25,683 nucleotides of DNA from CANDYO01 sp049653745 (GTDB lineage: Bacteria; Pseudomonadota; Alphaproteobacteria; Rickettsiales; CANDYO01): positions 1 to 25,683 of the forward strand of contig JBASGW010000066.1 of the NCBI GenBank assembly GCA_049653745.1. Reading direction: 5' to 3'. The translations under genes and the position numbers were made by a program. The notes below the pieces were generated by a model. That model was not told the origin of the DNA. It searched no databases and worked only from the letters and a program-made list of their open reading frames with translations. Below are positions 23,031 through 25,683 of the stretch, piece after piece. Positions within the stretch are counted from its first letter, which is position 1; each line of letters starts with the position of its first letter.

Positions 23031-23106
23031 CCATGTTGACGAATCTTATTGATTATTTAAATAAAAATGTTATTAATGAATCTCCTAAAATTATTTAGAG
23101 AACAGC

Positions 23107-23622
23107 ATGATAGTAATTGTTTTTGGGCTTGCGGCTTCAGGCAAGACTTATATTGGAAAAATACTGAATAAATATTTTAATTTTTATCATGAAGATGCAG
23201 ATCTTTGGTTAAGTGACGATATGCAAGACTATGTTAAAGAAAAAAAACAATTTACTTTAAATATGCTGGATAATTTTACTATTAATATTATTAGCAATAT
23301 TGAAAAGTTAAGTACTAAGTATGATAATATTGTTATTACTCAGGCCTTATATCGTCAAAAAAATCGCGATGCCATAAAAGAATATTTCCTTTCAAAAAAT
23401 CAAGATATATTATTCATTCAAGTGGATGCAAATGATGAGTTGATACATCAAAGATTGCTAGCTAGAGGAGATTGGGTTGAGCCAGATTATGCTTGTTCAA
23501 TGCGTAAGTTTTTCCAGCCTATGACGGGAGCAAAGCTATTAAGTAATAATCAAGATGGAGAAGATTTTATAATAAATCAGTTATTTAATATTCCTAGCAT
23601 TGAGGCGCATAAAAAATTATAA
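23107..23622 (+). CDS. Small P-loop kinase (gluconokinase/shikimate-kinase-like)
   Basis: A 171-residue P-loop NTPase. The Walker A motif is GLAASGKTYIGK (residues 7-18). YHEDADLWLS contains the acidic pair that in small-molecule kinases of this group binds the substrate and metal. A Walker B-like strand is NIVITQALY. LLARGDWVEPDYA is a lid-like Arg segment similar to the R-x-G/H stretch of gluconate kinases, and FIQVDANDELIHQRLLAR is the matching beta-strand and helix. The substrate is not determined; gluconate, shikimate or a nucleoside are all possible for the fold. It lies between the two protease-like genes, 76 bases after the first and 23 before the second, and has AGAG upstream of the ATG. 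A short open frame in the first gap (23033-23098) does not look like a gene. Confidence 0.8.
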   Translation: MIVIVFGLAASGKTYIGKILNKYFNFYHEDADLWLSDDMQDYVKEKKQFTLNMLDNFTINIISNIEKLSTKYDNIVITQALYRQKNRDAIKEYFLSKNQDILFIQVDANDELIHQRLLARGDWVEPDYACSMRKFFQPMTGAKLLSNNQDGEDFIINQLFNIPSIEAHKKL

Positions 23623-23645
23623 TGCTTTTCTCAAGTAGGTAGTAA

Positions 23646-24515
23646 ATGAAAAAAATTCTAATAATATTGTTACTTTTATTTGGGTCTAGCGCTATAGCTA
23701 AAAACTCTCCAGCTTATGAAATACTTGATATTGAGTTAATTGAAAATCTTCCCTTTATTACAATTGACGTTGAGAATATAAAAGTTAAAATTTTACTAGA
23801 TACCGGTGCTAGAAATCAAACTTTAGTTTTAAAAAACACAATTTTATCAAATCTAACCAGCATAAAGCAATATCCTATCAAAGAAAAATCTATGGATATT
23901 ACAGGAAAAGAATATGTTGCCACTAAATATATTTTGCCTGAGTTAAAAATAGGATCATTATCTTATCTACAAGTGAAAGTTACAGAAGATACAAATTGGG
24001 GATTTTCTAGTGGCAATAGCAATGCCATAACTAATAAAGATGGTGTTATTGGCCTTGAAATGTTCACTGATAAAGCAATTATTTTAGATTATCAAAATAA
24101 AAAATTAGTCATAATAGATAAGAAATATCCACCAGAATATGATATAGAAAATTGGCGTGAGCTAGAATTTAAAGTGGATCGTAATGGAGTTTATATTTTT
24201 GCTTCTATAGATAATGCTAAATCTAGTAAATTTATTATAGATACTGGTTCAAATGTTTCTTTAATCAAATCTAATCTTGTAGATGTAAAAGAAAAAAAGG
24301 ATGATTGTGGGGTGATGAGTGCAATAGAAAATAAACTCTGTGTACATTTTATTCCAGATAGTCTTACTCAAGGAGATATAAATTTTGGTAAGACTTTATT
24401 ATATTTATATAATTTTAAAGAATTTGAACCAGATGGAATATTAGGTTATGATTTTTTAAATAATAAAATGCTATATATCGATTTTAGTAAACGCATAATA
24501 AGAGTGAGGTTATAA
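23646..24515 (+). CDS. Secreted protein with two aspartyl-protease D-T-G motifs
   Basis: A 289-residue protein with a clear Sec signal peptide (KKILIILLLLFGSSAIA, cleavage probably after residue 18), so it should be exported to the periplasm or beyond. It contains two retropepsin-type halves. The first has LLDTGARNQTL (Asp52) and its hydrophobic-hydrophobic-Gly partner DGVIGLEMF (about 132-140). The second has IIDTGSNVSLI (Asp199) and PDGILGYDFL (about 262-271). Each half thus has both parts of the aspartic-protease active-site signature, which suggests a single-chain, pepsin-like bilobal enzyme rather than a homodimer. The halves share little sequence outside the motifs, so the duplication is old. 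It could also be a non-catalytic relative, as the first motif has Ala-Arg where Ala/Ser-Ser is usual. Confidence 0.8.
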   Translation: MKKILIILLLLFGSSAIAKNSPAYEILDIELIENLPFITIDVENIKVKILLDTGARNQTLVLKNTILSNLTSIKQYPIKEKSMDITGKEYVATKYILPELKIGSLSYLQVKVTEDTNWGFSSGNSNAITNKDGVIGLEMFTDKAIILDYQNKKLVIIDKKYPPEYDIENWRELEFKVDRNGVYIFASIDNAKSSKFIIDTGSNVSLIKSNLVDVKEKKDDCGVMSAIENKLCVHFIPDSLTQGDINFGKTLLYLYNFKEFEPDGILGYDFLNNKMLYIDFSKRIIRVRL

Positions 24516-24527
24516 AAAATCTAATTA

Positions 24528-24811
24528 TGTTTTGAAAGTATTAATAATTCTATAGATATAGAAGAAGGTAAATATGTTGAATATGTATTTAAAAGTCCTT
24601 TAATTAGCGGTTATATGCATTATATGGAATATGGCTGCAGAGAGGGAAGATCTCCTGATGGAATTTTAATGAGCAAAAATATCTTGATTTACATCAAGAC
24701 CTTGCGCAGCACAAGGTTACTGGAGGTATAAAATGTGGTTTCTTACATTGTATATATGATGGCCTTGCAGAAGGAAGGCTTGGCTGCGCGGATGTATACC
24801 CGGAATACTAG
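24528..24811 (+). pseudogene. Remnant of a protein with 'HYxxYGxxEGR' repeats, frameshifted
   Basis: No full-length gene lies between the protease-like gene and ubiD, but two frames hold remnants of one protein. The first frame reads GYMHYMEYGCREGRSPDG (from about 24610). After a one-base shift in the T-run near 24663-24668 the text continues EQKYLDLHQDLAQ and then CGFLHCIYDGLAEGR, ending at the stop 24809-24811. This alternation, YL-x-x-x-x-D-L-A followed by H-Y/C-x-x-x-G-x-x-E-G-R, is a repeat I know from large surface-polysaccharide glycosyltransferase-associated proteins. There is no usable start: the frame before the first segment is closed at 24522-24524. It is therefore a 3' remnant of a larger gene. 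Confidence 0.6.
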
Positions 24812-24822
24812 AGATTTATTTT

Positions 24823-25683
24823 TTAGTCTATTCCGTAGGATTTCCAATTTTTATCAACTAAATCTTGGATTTCTGTGCTCATAGAAAGTTTTTTTCCCCA
24901 GTTGCGGTGAGTTTCTGGGGGAATTTTATTAGTAGCGTCAAAACCAATTTTACTCCCTAAACCAGAATGTGGAGATGCAAAATCTAGATAATCAATAGGG
25001 GTGTCGCTTATGATGGTTATATCGCGGGCTGGGTCCATTCTAGTTGAAACTGCCCACATCACATCTTCCCAGTTACGACAATCTATGTCATCGTCAACCA
25101 CATAAATGAATTTGGTATAAATGAATTGGCGCAAGAAAGACCAAATTCCCATCATAATTCTTTTTGCATGTCCTGGATAAGATTTTTTGATTGAAACAAC
25201 AGCAATTCTATAAGAACAGCCTTCTGGTGGGAGATAAAAATCAACTATTTCGGGAAATTGCTGCTTTATTATTGGAACGAAAATTTCATTTAAAGCTACT
25301 CCCAATACTGAAGGTTCATCTGGTGGCCTTCCGGTATAAGTGCTTAAATAAACTGCTTTTTTGCGCATGGTTATTGCAGTAATATGAAAAACAGGAAATT
25401 CTTCTATATCGTTATAATATCCAGTATGGTCTCCATACGGACCTTCAGGTAAAGTTTCTCCAGGATTAAGATAGCCTTCTAAAATTATCTCAGCTTCTGC
25501 TGGAACCTTTAGAGGAATGGTTTTGCAGTCAACTAAATCTATAGATTTTTTTCCTAACAATCCTGCAAATTGATATTCTGAAATGGTTTCTGGCACGGGA
25601 GTTACGGCCGCTAAAATAGTGGCAGGATCTGCTCCAATCACAACGGCAACTGGCATCCTTTCGCTATAGCCATTGTAATGACC
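24823..25683 (-). CDS. ubiD: UbiD-family 3-polyprenyl-4-hydroxybenzoate decarboxylase, partial
   Basis: The C-terminal 287 or so codons of UbiD; the reading frame is open through the right edge, so the N-terminus (about 200 residues) is outside the window. The prenylated-FMN-dependent enzyme decarboxylates the aromatic ring in ubiquinone synthesis. Family motifs visible are ERMPVAVVIGADPA, PEGPYGDHTGYYND (with the conserved Gly-Asp/Glu-His/Tyr pattern), VVDDDIDCRNWEDVMWAVSTR (split) and DYLDFASPHSGLGSKIGFDATNK (split), ending a few residues after NWGKKLSM. An ATG at 25656 lies inside the conserved region and is not the true start. The cofactor-making partner UbiX is not in the window. The stop is 11 bases from the convergent pseudogene remnant. 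Confidence 0.95.
   Translation of the reverse strand, partial: GHYNGYSERMPVAVVIGADPATILAAVTPVPETISEYQFAGLLGKKSIDLVDCKTIPLKVPAEAEIILEGYLNPGETLPEGPYGDHTGYYNDIEEFPVFHITAITMRKKAVYLSTYTGRPPDEPSVLGVALNEIFVPIIKQQFPEIVDFYLPPEGCSYRIAVVSIKKSYPGHAKRIMMGIWSFLRQFIYTKFIYVVDDDIDCRNWEDVMWAVSTRMDPARDITIISDTPIDYLDFASPHSGLGSKIGFDATNKIPPETHRNWGKKLSMSTEIQDLVDKNWKSYGID

Noticed and set aside
23033..23098. Short open frame between the retropepsin-like gene and the kinase
   Set aside because: Only 21 codons, no ribosome site and no recognisable sequence; such frames are common by chance in this composition.
25191..25382. Plus-strand open frame inside ubiD
   Set aside because: It is antisense to conserved UbiD motifs and has no features of its own.
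24823..25656. A complete short UbiD starting at the ATG at 25656
   Set aside because: The frame continues upstream to the window edge with family-typical residues (GHYNGYSER), so the ATG is internal.
1..25683. CRISPR array or insertion sequence
   Set aside because: No regularly spaced direct repeats and no transposase motifs or terminal inverted repeats were found on either strand.

Overview
This window looks like a chromosomal segment of an AT-rich, host-associated alphaproteobacterium, most probably in or near the Rickettsiales. The points that suggest this are the strong A+T bias, two ankyrin-repeat proteins, an isc cluster in which a divergent cysteine desulfurase paralogue sits directly upstream of IscS, a retropepsin-type membrane protease like Rickettsia APRc, a DUF2125 protein, and decaying accessory genes next to intact core genes. 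LpxK and an LpxL-type acyltransferase imply that lipid A is made. I do not assign a genus.

Layout. (1) Positions 1-4575 appear to be the right end of a decaying integrative element. It holds a broken aminoglycoside-phosphotransferase-like gene, an intact GNAT acetyltransferase, an AbiE-type toxin-antitoxin pair (antitoxin open, toxin wrecked), a frameshifted tyrosine integrase, an 11-bp tandem repeat, and a detached 3' half of tRNA-Lys(UUU) that reads as the attachment-site duplication. (2) Positions 4576-9046 hold two ankyrin-type proteins of the kind often proposed as host-directed effectors, flanking an O6-alkylguanine-DNA alkyltransferase. (3) Positions 9130-13828 are a minus-strand run: alpha/beta hydrolase, [2Fe-2S] ferredoxin, DUF2125 protein, YciB, a GrpB-GNAT fusion and BirA with its DNA-binding domain. 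(4) Positions 13854-17948 are the plus-strand isc operon iscR, iscS-like, iscS, iscU, iscA, hscB, behind a near-consensus promoter that overlaps a possible IscR site. hscA is not in the window, and the ferredoxin lies on the other side of iscR in the opposite direction. (5) Positions 17977-18849 encode an unrecognised minus-strand protein. (6) Positions 19088-22253 are a tightly overlapped minus-strand operon miaB-lpxK-lpxL. (7) Positions 22338-24515 hold a membrane-anchored retropepsin-like protease, a small P-loop kinase and a secreted protein with two Asp-Thr-Gly motifs. (8) Positions 24528-24811 are a gene remnant, and the window ends inside ubiD.

How the genes fit together. The isc genes and the ferredoxin form the Fe-S assembly machine, whose likely clients here include IscR itself and the radical-SAM enzyme MiaB. 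LpxK and LpxL complete lipid A. UbiD belongs to ubiquinone synthesis. Frameshifts are concentrated in the left element and in the small remnant near the right end. Long core genes are clean, which argues for real decay of accessory DNA rather than uniformly poor sequence, although several lesions lie in short homopolymers and should be checked in raw reads. All identifications are by reading motifs and gene order; no database search was run.
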